DNA from: Chloroflexota bacterium
GTDB taxonomy: Bacteria > Chloroflexota > Anaerolineae > Anaerolineales > Villigracilaceae
Assembly: GCA_021795965.1 (NCBI GenBank)
Contig: JAJYOU010000005.1
Span: forward strand, 1-64,000
Length of the DNA stretch: 64,000 nt
Direction: 5' to 3'
The translations under genes and the position numbers were made by a program. The notes under the pieces are model-generated. The model saw nothing but the letters and a program-made list of their open reading frames with translations. It did not search any database and was not told the DNA's origin. This document shows, piece by piece, positions 53,729-62,800 of the stretch. Positions within the stretch are counted from its first letter, which is position 1. Each line of letters opens with the position of its first letter.

Positions 53729-54058
53729 CGGCGGGCAGAAATCCCTGCTGGAACTCACGGGTGATATCCAGCTCCCTATCCAATCCCTTCAGGTAAAGCT
53801 GCTGCAAATCGCGCAGATGTTTCATTTCGAGGAAGGAGGAGCTGCGCGCGTAGATCAGGGCTGGCTCGATAGGTTTGGGCAGCTAATCCTCTGCTCCCAG
53901 CTTGATCCCTCTCAAAACGCTTTTAAGATCATCATCTGAAATGAGAATTTCAGGTTTGAGCGTGGTTTATTCCAGGTATTCTCTTAACTTGTTGAAAAGC
54001 AAGTCCTCATCCACGGGCTTGGTCAGGTAATCCGTGCAACCTGCCATCCTGGCGTGGT
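53729..54058 (-). pseudogene. remnant of an RsbU/receiver gene pair, partial duplicate of 59059-59613
   Basis: On the minus strand this matches the intact genes further right: 53729-53937 parallels 59059-59267 of the RsbU-type phosphatase gene, then after a missing stretch of about 227 bases, 53939-54058 parallels 59497-59613, covering the end of the following receiver gene. Long identical runs (CAAGTCCTCATCCACGGG, CCAGCTTGATCCCTCTCA) are visible. Substitutions and the deletion destroy both frames. It is a decayed paralogous copy and no longer coding. Confidence 0.85.
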
Positions 54059-54191
54059 CATCCTCCCCAAGTCCAACGCTGAGAGTAAACTGCTCCTGGT
54101 CCAAATGGCTGAAAGCCTCCCAAGTCAATTAACCGCTCGAGAACTGGCCCAAATCAAAGCCTGGATCGAGACCGGCGCGCTCGAAAAGTAA
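54059..54191 (+). pseudogene. remnant of a planctomycete-type cytochrome c C-terminus
   Basis: An open frame ending at TAA (54189-54191) encodes SKLLLVQMA...LTARELAQIKAWIETGALEK, which resembles the last 30 residues of the intact cytochrome at 57465-57565. No haem motif or start codon is present. It abuts the regulator remnant directly, giving a junction of two unrelated fragments. Confidence 0.8.
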
Positions 54192-54306
54192 TTCCCCGGA
54201 AAAACAGCGCACCATTTTAGCTGGATGGCTCTCTTTAAAACTGCAAAGTTTTTTTTAAAGAAGGCAGAACATAAGCATATCTTTTTGTTTTTAGTTTGCG
54301 GTATTA

Positions 54307-54334
54307 TTCACAATAATTAGAATTGGGTTATAAT
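54307..54334 (+). promoter_or_regulatory. possible promoter of the hexahaem gene
   Basis: TATAAT at 54329-54334 with TTCACA 16 bases upstream (54307-54312). A TATGAT at 54424-54429, within the right arm of the nested repeat, is an alternative -10 box. Confidence 0.45.
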
Positions 54335-54380
54335 CAGATTAGGTGATATTTATCTTCAACTTGAATCATCCTGAGTTACC

Positions 54381-54432
54381 TTCATCATACTTACTTCGTG
54401 ATATTCATCACGAAAAAAAAAGGTATGATGAA
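54381..54432. promoter_or_regulatory. nested inverted repeats with a CRP/FNR-like core
   Basis: Inner perfect dyad TTCGTGAT-ATTC-ATCACGAA (54395-54414) has the GTGAT-N4-ATCAC pattern of CRP/FNR-family sites. It is enclosed by a second perfect repeat, TTCATCATAC (54381-54390) and GTATGATGAA (54423-54432). The site lies 110 bases before the cytochrome start. Confidence 0.65.
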
Positions 54433-54541
54433 TAATGTTAATTTATGTCAAATCCATGCATTACAAGGAGGCACACTCACTTTATCTAATCACTTGTAAT
54501 TCCCAGAAAAGCTTTTAACCCAAAATAGGAGAATGTGAAAC

Positions 54542-55579
54542 ATGTCAACCAAAAAGATTCTTGTACTACTAGGCACGCTGATTCTGGCTGTTGCCGTTTT
54601 GTCCGCCTGTGGTGCCCAACCCGGCCCGGCTGGCCCCGCCGGTCCTGCTGGCCCTGCTGGTGTAGCTGGCCCGGCTGGCCCCGCCGGCGCGGATGGTAAA
54701 TCTTTATCAGCTGCTGATCTGTCCTGCACTACCTGCCACAATGACACCAACCTGATTTCAGGCAAGGAAGTCACTTGGGCAAGATCCGTGCACGGCAGCG
54801 GTACCGCCAACGCTTATGCAGGTGGTCGCCCGGAATGCACCGGTTGTCACTCAAGCGCCGGTTTTAACGCCGCGATTGCTGCGGGTGTTCCCAATTCAGA
54901 TCCCCAGAAGACCGCCTCTGCGAATCCCGGCCGCATCGATTGCCGCGCCTGCCATAACATCCACAAAACCTATACCGGTGATGACTGGGCGCTGAAGACC
55001 GTTGCTCCGGTTAAACTGATTGCAGTTGATGGTACGACCTTTGATGGCGGGATGGGCAACCTTTGTGCCAGCTGCCACCAGCAGCGCACCGCCTTCCCAG
55101 CCGCTAAGGATGGCAAAGTCAGTGTCACCAGCACTCACTGGGGTGGTCACCATGGTCCAGAATCCGAGATGCTCCTCGGCGTTGGTGGTGCTGGCGGAGT
55201 TGTTGGTAAACCCGCTTCCCATGCCACGTTGGTGAAGGACACCTGCGTGGGCTGCCACCTCGGTGGCGCTGGCCCGGATGCCAACCACACCTTTACTCCA
55301 GTGGTTGCAACCTGCGTGGCCTGCCATGCCGATGCGAAGAGTCTGGATGTGAACGGCAAGCAGACCGAGATCAAGACCAAACTTGATACAGTCAAAGCCG
55401 CCCTGCAAGCCAAAAAACTGTTAGATAAAAACGGCGTCATAGTTGTCGGCGATTACCCCGAAGCTCAGGCAGCCGCCCTCTGGAACTACCTCCTCGTCGA
55501 AGAAGACAAGAGCGAAGGCGTCCATAACATGGCCTTTGCCAATGCCCTGCTCGATGCTGCTCTGGCAGCCCTGAAGTAA
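54542..55579 (+). CDS. hexahaem c-type cytochrome lipoprotein with collagen-like Gly-Pro-Ala stretch
   Basis: 345 residues. A lipobox (LSAC, Cys23) is followed by a Gly-Pro-Ala repeat region (about 28-50), then six CXXCH haem sites at 62-66, 99-103, 134-138, 175-179, 235-239 and 258-262, and a helical tail (about 265-345). The mature protein would be an outward-facing membrane-tethered electron carrier; the collagen-like stretch may extend it from the surface. Separated by 290 bases from the second cytochrome gene. A GGAGAATGTGAAAC Shine-Dalgarno is present. The electron donor or acceptor is unknown. Confidence 0.9.
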   Translation: MSTKKILVLLGTLILAVAVLSACGAQPGPAGPAGPAGPAGVAGPAGPAGADGKSLSAADLSCTTCHNDTNLISGKEVTWARSVHGSGTANAYAGGRPECTGCHSSAGFNAAIAAGVPNSDPQKTASANPGRIDCRACHNIHKTYTGDDWALKTVAPVKLIAVDGTTFDGGMGNLCASCHQQRTAFPAAKDGKVSVTSTHWGGHHGPESEMLLGVGGAGGVVGKPASHATLVKDTCVGCHLGGAGPDANHTFTPVVATCVACHADAKSLDVNGKQTEIKTKLDTVKAALQAKKLLDKNGVIVVGDYPEAQAAALWNYLLVEEDKSEGVHNMAFANALLDAALAALK

Positions 55580-55605
55580 ACTTCGAAAAGGTACTGCAAG
55601 AAAAG

Positions 55606-55644
55606 GGCTGTCTAAAAAGAAAATTTTGTACTTTTTAGACAGCC
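55606..55644. repeat. GGCTGTC hairpin, copy A
   Basis: Perfect 14-bp arms GGCTGTCTAAAAAG / CTTTTTAGACAGCC around an 11-base spacer. It shares the GGCTGTC core with the hairpins at 55726 and 57581 and resembles terminal repeats of some insertion sequences. Confidence 0.7.
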
Positions 55645-55725
55645 TAAAAATATAAAAAATATTAAGAAAAGCACTATTTTTTTTACCCACGAATACCCAT
55701 ATAAATGGGCGTATAGTGGGAAAGG

Positions 55726-55765
55726 AACAGGGACTGTCCGATTTTTTTCGGACAGCCCCTGTTTT
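55726..55765 (+). terminator. terminator-like hairpin, GGCTGTCC copy B
   Basis: AACAGGG-A-CTGTCCGA / TCGGACAG-C-CCCTGTT stem with a loop of T residues, followed by TTATC. Related in sequence to copies A and C. Confidence 0.7.
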
Positions 55766-55870
55766 ATCAGGCTCATGACCATATGTTACCATTGAAATCG
55801 TGAAGAATAGCACTATATAAAAGACCAAAACAGGCTACAATAAATTTATTAATGCCAAAGGAGAATAACC

Positions 55871-57565
55871 ATGAGCTTCAAGGAGCGTGTCAACCGCTTT
55901 TTCTGGCCACCAGCCGGTTCACCGCGCTGGTTGTATGTTTTGCCGTATCTTGTGCTGGCGGTTCTGGGAGTAATGCTGATGGTTGGAAGCATTTACGGCT
56001 GGGATTACAGCAATTCCCCCAAGTTTTGCGGCACAACCTGTCACACCATGCCGCCGCAAAATGTGACTTATAAACTATCCCCTCATGCCAACGTCACCTG
56101 TGAAGAATGTCATATGGGCCGGGCATTTGTAGGCGACCTGTTTTTGAGAAAGTCTCAAGGTGTTAAGGAACTCTACTATACGGTTTTCTCACTCTACAAA
56201 TATCCGATCTACGCCGAAGCCTTGCGACCAGCTCGAGATACTTGCGAACAATGCCATAAACCTGAAGCCTTTAAAGATGACAAACTGAAGACCATCACCC
56301 ACTTTCAGAATGACCCGGATAATACACCTTACAGCATTTACCTGGTTTTGAAAACTGGTGGCGGTGCCAAGCGGGATGGTCAGGGCAAAGGCATCCACTG
56401 GCATATCGTCAATAAGGTTGAATATTACGAAACCGATCCACTCGGACAGAAAATTCCCTATGTGCGTGTGGTGAATGATGACGGTACAACCACCGAATAT
56501 ACAGATGTGGAAACCGGGTTTGACCCCAAAACGATGGACCCGAAAAAACTGCGGACGATGGACTGTACTTCCTGCCACAATCGCGTTTCGCACGATTTCA
56601 AGGCTCCGACTGATTCGATGGATGAAGCCATGGTCAAGAAGCTGATCGATCCATCCATCCCGGAGATCCACGCCAAGGGTGTGGAAGTTTTGAGTGTAGC
56701 CTACAGTACGCAAGCGGAAGGTTTACAAGCCATCGCCGGGCTGGAAAACTTCTACAAGAACGGCTACGCCGATTTCTATAACAAAAACACCAAACTGGTC
56801 AAAGACGCCATAACTCAGATTCAAACGATTTACACCCAGACCGTCTTCCTGGATCAGAAAGTTAACTGGGAGACACACCCGAACAACATCGGACATATTG
56901 AGTCTGCGGGTTGTTTTCGCTGCCACGATGGCAAACACCTGAATGCCAACAACGAAGCCATCCGCATGGAGTGTAACCTGTGCCACTCGATCCCGGTCGT
57001 GGCCAACCAGCAGGATTTCGTGACCAAGATCGAAATCAGCCGCGGACCAGAACCCGATTCTCACCGCAACCCGAACTGGATCAGCCTGCACAACAAAGCT
57101 TTCGACCAAACCTGCGCGGTCTGCCACTCCACCCAGGACGCAGGTACCACCAAGAATACTTCCTTCTGTTCCAACAGCGCCTGTCACGGCTCAACCTTCA
57201 CCTATGCCGGGTTCGATGCGCCGAAACTGCGCGAAATTCTCCAGGCTCAATTGCCGAAGCCGACACCCACTCCCGTCGCCGCACCCGCTGCTGGAAACGC
57301 TCCAGCCAGTTACGCGGCGGTCGAGGCAATCTTTACGACCAAGTGTACTGTGTGCCATAATGCCACTGCGCTGACCGGCGACCTGGACCTGAGCAGCTAC
57401 GCAGCAATCATGAAGGGCGGCAAGGATGGCCCGATCATCATCCCCAATGATTCAGCCAACAGTCTGCTGATCAAAATTCAAAGCGCCCAGCACTTTGCCA
57501 ACCTCTCAGCCGAAGAACTGGCGCTTGTCCAGCAATGGATTGACGCAGGAGCACTGGAAAAGTAA
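55871..57565 (+). CDS. membrane-anchored multihaem cytochrome c, NapC-like, fused to a planctomycete-type cytochrome domain
   Basis: 564 residues. One transmembrane helix (about 21-40) is followed by a NapC/NirT-like region. Haem sites: CGTTCH (53-58, CX3CH), CEECH (77-81), CEQCH (125-129), CTSCH (232-236), CFRCH (348-352), CNLCH (368-372), CAVCH (415-419), CSNSACH (433-439, CX4CH), CTVCH (492-496): seven canonical plus two with odd spacing. A Pro/Thr linker (about 463-472) leads to a PSCyt1-like C-terminal domain. It likely takes electrons from quinol and passes them outward. AAAGGAGAATAACC precedes the ATG. Confidence 0.9.
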   Translation: MSFKERVNRFFWPPAGSPRWLYVLPYLVLAVLGVMLMVGSIYGWDYSNSPKFCGTTCHTMPPQNVTYKLSPHANVTCEECHMGRAFVGDLFLRKSQGVKELYYTVFSLYKYPIYAEALRPARDTCEQCHKPEAFKDDKLKTITHFQNDPDNTPYSIYLVLKTGGGAKRDGQGKGIHWHIVNKVEYYETDPLGQKIPYVRVVNDDGTTTEYTDVETGFDPKTMDPKKLRTMDCTSCHNRVSHDFKAPTDSMDEAMVKKLIDPSIPEIHAKGVEVLSVAYSTQAEGLQAIAGLENFYKNGYADFYNKNTKLVKDAITQIQTIYTQTVFLDQKVNWETHPNNIGHIESAGCFRCHDGKHLNANNEAIRMECNLCHSIPVVANQQDFVTKIEISRGPEPDSHRNPNWISLHNKAFDQTCAVCHSTQDAGTTKNTSFCSNSACHGSTFTYAGFDAPKLREILQAQLPKPTPTPVAAPAAGNAPASYAAVEAIFTTKCTVCHNATALTGDLDLSSYAAIMKGGKDGPIIIPNDSANSLLIKIQSAQHFANLSAEELALVQQWIDAGALEK

Positions 57566-57580
57566 AACCCTGTTTTAATA

Positions 57581-57619
57581 AAAGGGGCTGTCCGAAAAGT
57601 AATGGATAAGCCCCTTTAT
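57581..57619 (+). repeat. GGCTGTCC hairpin, copy C (terminator-like)
   Basis: AAAGGGGCT / AGCCCCTTT arms with a 19-base interior that contains GTCCGAAAAG. Lies 16 bases after the cytochrome stop, so it may end its transcript. Confidence 0.65.
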
Positions 57620-57770
57620 AATTTAAAAGGGGAATGATTCTATTGGAATATGACCTTTAAAGTAAAATTTCCCTCCCATGTTCAAACCGAGCATGATGAA
57701 CCAGGTTGAGAGGGTTCGGCTCCTGCGGGCATGATTGTCAATTTATATCGCCTGGGATATGATTTATACC

Positions 57771-58295
57771 ATGACAGAATTTGATGAAAGCGGTGAATCC
57801 CAGGCATCCATTTTGTGCAGATCGTGCGGTTTGTGCTGCACCGGCAAACTGTTCATTTGGGCAAAACTCAGGCCAGCTGAATTGGATGCTGCTGAAGCAT
57901 TGGGGCTGACAGTGTTCCGCTCTGATCCCAGCCAGCGCGGATTTAGCCAACCCTGCCCGCTTTGGCATGGTCAGTGTTCAATCCATAATTCTCCGGTCTA
58001 CCCGCATATTTGCCGGGCTTACCAATGTAAACTTCTCAAGGAGGTGCTGGCTGAAAAAAGCACTTTATCCAGCGCGCTGAAAGTGGTTGAGCAGGTCAAT
58101 GAAATGATTGATGAGCTCAAACAAATCATGCCTGTTTCATCCAACCGTAATTTTCGCGAAAACCTGGTTGCAAACATCGAGCATCCTGCTGAAACCACCC
58201 GGCAGGAAGAAGGTTACCAGGAATTTCTTTTAAAAGCGGACGCCTTGCTGCACTTCTATGATATTTATTTTGGTGTGACCGACCTCTTTGAATAG
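57771..58295 (+). CDS. YkgJ-family cysteine cluster protein
   Basis: 174 residues. The pattern CRSCGLCCTGKLF near residue 15, then CPLW, CSIH and CRAYQCKLL, matches the YkgJ/Fe-S-type zinc/iron cysteine cluster family, of unknown activity. The ATG beginning Met-Thr-Glu-Phe is chosen; an upstream start at 57735 is possible. It follows the cytochrome gene by about 200 bases and is convergent with the signalling operon. Confidence 0.8.
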   Translation: MTEFDESGESQASILCRSCGLCCTGKLFIWAKLRPAELDAAEALGLTVFRSDPSQRGFSQPCPLWHGQCSIHNSPVYPHICRAYQCKLLKEVLAEKSTLSSALKVVEQVNEMIDELKQIMPVSSNRNFRENLVANIEHPAETTRQEEGYQEFLLKADALLHFYDIYFGVTDLFE

Positions 58296-58344
58296 CAAGG
58301 AGACAAATTGTAAAAAGTGGGGGGATTAATTCCTTGCGAGCTTG

Positions 58345-59520
58345 TCAAGCACTTCTTTTAACCGCCAGCATCGTGATGTCATCAAATTGATCGGTGCTCC
58401 CGGCAAATTCAAGTAGCGCATCCTGGATTTTACTGAGGAGTTCCTGCGGGCTTGTGTCGCCGCCAGTCACTGAATCGAGCAGGCGCTGACCACCAAAAAC
58501 GACATTCTCACCGTTAATGGCATCTGGAATGCCGTCTGTGAAAGCCAGCAGCAGATCATTCTTTTCCAACAAAATTTCATTGACCGCGAAAACAGCATCC
58601 GGGATGATCCCCACCACCGGACCCGTTGGTTTAAGCTCCGCCGCCACATTTCCATCTCTCAGCAGGAGCGAAGATTCATTCCCGCAGTTGATATAAGATA
58701 GCCTGCCTTCCTCAAGCTGAATCATCCCGATAAAAACGGTGGCAAACATGTTGGCGTCGCCGTGTGTTTCAGAGATGTACTGGTTTGTGAACGAAATGAC
58801 ATGCTGAAGGCGTTCCGCCGCGCTCAACGCCGGGGTCTTTTCCTGGTTGGTGAAAGTGTCCGTGGTGGCAGTGGCGCGGATCAGGCTGCGAAAGAGGGTC
58901 ATGAATAATGCGGCGCCCACTCCCTTGCCACAGACATCCCCGATGACCCAAACCAGGTTGCCATCGGGCAATAGAAAAGCGTCGTAAAAATCTCCTGCAA
59001 CCTCCCGGGCAGCCTTGAAATAGGCGGCGATTTCCCAGCCTTCCATCCTGGGCAGCTCGGCGGGCAGAAAACCCTGCTGGATCTCACGGGCGATATCCAG
59101 CTCCCTTTCCAATCCCTTCAGATAAAGCTGCTGCAAATCACGCAGGTGTTTTTTTTCGAGACAGGAGGAGATGCGCGCGTAGAGCAGGGTTGGCTCAAAA
59201 GGTTTGGGGAGATAATCCTCTGCTCCCAGCTTGATCCCTCTCACCACGCTTTTAAGATCATCATCTGCCGAAATGACAATCACCGGGATATCCCGCGTGG
59301 CGGGATTTGCTTTAAGGCGGCTCAGCACCTCGAAGCCATCCATGACTGGCATCATGATGTCCAACAAGACCAGGTCGGGGTGTTCGCTCTGGACTTTTTC
59401 CCACGCCTCCCCGCCATCGCCAACAGAAACAGTTTCATAATCCAGCTCCCCGAGTTCCTGTTCGAGGTAATCCAGGTTAAAAGGTTCATCATCAGCAATG
59501 AGAATTTTAAGTTTGAGCAT
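58345..59520 (-). CDS. response regulator with PP2C/RsbU-type phosphatase output
   Basis: 391 residues. N-terminal receiver domain with phospho-acceptor Asp54 (LVLLDIMMPVMDGF), a coiled linker (about 120-150, LEREL DIAREIQQGFLPAELP), and a SpoIIE/PP2C phosphatase (about 170-390) with DFYDAFLLPDGNLVWVIGDVCGKGV and FTDGIPDAIN. Such proteins dephosphorylate anti-sigma antagonist proteins when phosphorylated. It is the last gene of the minus-strand operon with the receiver and hybrid kinase genes, three bases after the receiver. Confidence 0.92.
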   Translation of the reverse strand: MLKLKILIADDEPFNLDYLEQELGELDYETVSVGDGGEAWEKVQSEHPDLVLLDIMMPVMDGFEVLSRLKANPATRDIPVIVISADDDLKSVVRGIKLGAEDYLPKPFEPTLLYARISSCLEKKHLRDLQQLYLKGLERELDIAREIQQGFLPAELPRMEGWEIAAYFKAAREVAGDFYDAFLLPDGNLVWVIGDVCGKGVGAALFMTLFRSLIRATATTDTFTNQEKTPALSAAERLQHVISFTNQYISETHGDANMFATVFIGMIQLEEGRLSYINCGNESSLLLRDGNVAAELKPTGPVVGIIPDAVFAVNEILLEKNDLLLAFTDGIPDAINGENVVFGGQRLLDSVTGGDTSPQELLSKIQDALLEFAGSTDQFDDITMLAVKRSA

Positions 59521-59523
59521 GGT

Positions 59524-59877
59524 TTATTCCAGGTATTCTTTTAACTTGTTGAAAAGCAAGTCCTCATCCACGGGTTTGGTCAGGTAATCCGTGCAACCAG
59601 CCGTCCGGGCGCGGATATCGTCGCCGCTCATGGCGTGGGCTGAAAGTCCGATGATGGGCAATGCTTCAAAGGTCTTGCGGATGACCCGCGTGGCATCATA
59701 ACCATCCATGACCGGCAGGGAAATATCCATCAAGATCAAGTCCGGTCGATGCAGATGAGTCATTTCAACCCCTTCCTCCCCATTCCGGGCAACAAGCAGG
59801 TGATAGTCGTCCTCGAGAAGTTGAGTTAACAGATCAATATTGAGTTCGATATCTTCAACAATCAGGATGGTTTTCAT
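59524..59877 (-). CDS. stand-alone receiver domain protein
   Basis: 117 residues: the whole protein is a CheY-like receiver with acidic pocket (Glu-Asp at 8-9), phospho-acceptor Asp51 (LILMDISLPVMDGY) and Lys near 109 (LTKPVDE). It overlaps the kinase stop by four bases (ATGA) and precedes the RsbU-type gene by three bases, so the three form one operon. A likely relay intermediate or competing receiver. Confidence 0.92.
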   Translation of the reverse strand: MKTILIVEDIELNIDLLTQLLEDDYHLLVARNGEEGVEMTHLHRPDLILMDISLPVMDGYDATRVIRKTFEALPIIGLSAHAMSGDDIRARTAGCTDYLTKPVDEDLLFNKLKEYLE

Positions 59878-62800
59878 AATTTTCCCTGGTCTGGAGCGGC
59901 AGATAAAATTCTCTGGATTTCCTGGTACAGGTCTTCGCCCTGGAAAGCCTGTTTCTTCATGACCGCAGTCACAGTTTCTTTCAGTAATGCAGATTCGGAT
60001 TCACTCAAATCTTTTGCGCTGATGACAATAATTGGCAGTTTGGCAGTATTGGGGTCCGACCGCAGTCTTTTAATCACTTCGAAACCATCCAGGCGCGGCA
60101 TCATGATATCGAGCAGCAGGATATCGGGGCGTGCTGCGGCGATTGCTTCAAGTCCGGTCACCCCGTCTGGCGCGGAATCCAATTTGAATTCCGCTTCCGG
60201 TAGGGTCTGGCGCAACATTTCAACGACATCCGGGTCATCATCGACTACAAGAACCTTCTTCGGGCTGGGCAAATCCGGCAGGAGAACCCGGTTGAGAGCG
60301 TCTCTGACCGCGACTGGATCAAGCGGCTTAAGCAGGTAGGATGCCGCGCCCATTTGGAAACCGAGGGCTTTTTTGTCGACGATGGTCAGAAGAATCACGG
60401 GGATTTCGGCTGTGAGCGGGTTCCCTTTTAATTCGCGCAGGATTTGCCAGCCGTCCACCACCGGCAGGATGACATCCAGCAGGATGACTTGCGGCTGCTC
60501 GGAGACCGCTTTTTGTAAACCTTCCTGCCCATTCCTTGCACCCATGATGACGTAGTTCTCCTGATTAAGATTCTCCTGCAGGAGGTAAACTGCATCTGGA
60601 TCGTTGTCAATCACCAGGATGCGTTTTTTGGTTGAACCGGATTGGGAGACAGGCAAGGCAGCCTTCGCCAGTGCTGGTTCTGCCTCGATTGTGGGAGCGA
60701 TTGGTTTATTTCCAAACCTGAGCGGGATTTCAAGGGTGAAGATCGACCCTTTCCCTTCCTCACTTTTGACGGTCAAATCACCGCCGAGAAGGTGGGCAAG
60801 GTTGCGGCTGATGGAAAGCCCCAAGCCAGTACCGCCGTACTGGCGGGTGGTCGTGTTGTCTGCCTGCTGAAATTCCTTGAAAATGCGCGGCAAAGCTTCA
60901 TCACTTATGCCAATCCCGGTATCGCTGACTGAGATCTGGAGGTTATCTCCAGCCTTGATGGCAGAGAGGCGAATACTGCCTTCGTGAGTGAATTTTGCAG
61001 CGTTGCTGACAAGGTTTAAGACAATTTGGCGGATTTTGTCCTGATCAGAATAAATGGTGGTAAGGTTTTCATCCACGTATTTTTCGAACCTGACCCCGGG
61101 CCGAAGCATGGGTTGGACCGTGTTGGAGCATTGATCAACCAGCGAACTAATGCGGAAGTTGGCAGCCAGGACGTCCATCCTGCCGGCTTCAATTTTGGCA
61201 ATATCAAGGACCGTGTTGATCAGGTTGAGCAGGTGATCGGCGCTCGTCAAGACTTTATCGAGGTTCTCAGTTTGCTTTTCAGGGATGAGACCATCGGCTT
61301 TGCGGCGGACAATACGTGTAAATCCGATAATCGCATTGAGCGGAGTGCGCAGTTCATGGCTCATATTCGCAAGGAAGGCACTCTTCGTGGCATTGGCTGC
61401 GTCAGCGGCTTCCTTTGCCCGCTTCAATTCCAATTCATTATTTTTACGCTCGGTAATATCGCGGATCGTTTCGATGGCACCTGCCATGTTGCCCTTCGAA
61501 TCATGGAATCCCGAAGCCGTGGCGTAGAGGTACCTGCCTTCTCGAAGCATGGGAGTGTAGGTCTCCCCCCAAAGCGTTTTACCCCTGCGCTCAATGAGTG
61601 CATATTTTTCTTCGAATTCCTGGTCGGGAAGCAGCACCAGGTCAATCAGGATCGGTCGCCTTTCTCCGTAAAAGGGCAGGGCATATTCATAATTATCCTT
61701 GCCCACCATTTCTTCAGCTTTAATCCCCGTCATCTCCTCCATCGCCCGGTTCCATGCCAGCACTTTGCCTTCGCGGTCTATCACCAGGGTGGCGTCGGGC
61801 AGGAAGTCGACCAGCACGTCGGAGAATCGCTTCTGATTCTCCAATTCAGTGAATAACTGGGCATTGTGCAGGGCTGTTCCCACATTTGCCGCCAGGGTGT
61901 TGAGCAGGTTTTGATCGTCAGCTGAGAAGACACCTTCGCGCTTGGTGCTCTGGACGCTGATCACACCCGCCGGTTTGCCGCTCACAAAAATCGGTACCCC
62001 CAGGTATGAAAGCGCCTGTGTGCCATAAATGGTTGAACCAGTACCCTGTGACTGCCTGTCCAACTCCTGATTGATCAAAAGTGGTGCGCCAGTCTGGATG
62101 ATTTTGCCGGTTAATCCCTCGTCAACTTTCATGGGAGAAAAATCTTCGCCGTAGGTGTAGGGAAAATTAATGGTACCGCTGGTTTCATCCAGCAAAGCCA
62201 CATAGGCAATATCCGCCTCAAAAACTACCCGCATTTCTTCCCCGATGAGATGGACGAGGGGCTCGAACCCCAGTTCCCCGGCAAGTTCACGGGAAATGGT
62301 ATTGATCGTGTCCAGCTCAACGGCACGTTGCTCCGTTTCCTTAAGCAGACGCTGGGTCTCATCAAATAAACGTGCGTTTTCTAGCGCCACGCTCATGGAC
62401 GATGCCAGGGTCGTCAGCAAACGGACATCGGACTCGTTGAAAGCATTTTCAGGAAGCTTGCCAACAGTAATCACGCCGGTGAATTCATTGCCCACCAAAA
62501 GCGGTACATAAATGAAGGAGTTATCCACCGTTGGTCCAGCAATATTTTCAATTTCCCCCATTTCTTTATATGTGTGGATCAGAACTGGTTGATGATCCTT
62601 ATACAAAGGTTCAGACCAGGGTCGAACCTGTATTGGTCTTGCTCCTGGAAAAAATCGTTCTCCATGATCCAGCATGTAAGGTACTTTCATGGTTTTTTGG
62701 CTCGAATCATAGATGCCGATCATGACCACATCCGCCGAGAATATTTCTCTGACCTTGTCCCCCACCAGGTCGTAGATTGATGCCATATCCAGCTTGGAGG

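Noticed and set aside
53685-53939. Plus-strand 84-codon frame after the nuclease gene
   Set aside because: It lies antisense over the decayed RsbU-type remnant and has no independent evidence.
54460-54541. Leader peptide after the AAGGAGG at about 54465
   Set aside because: No ATG, GTG or TTG follows at usable spacing.
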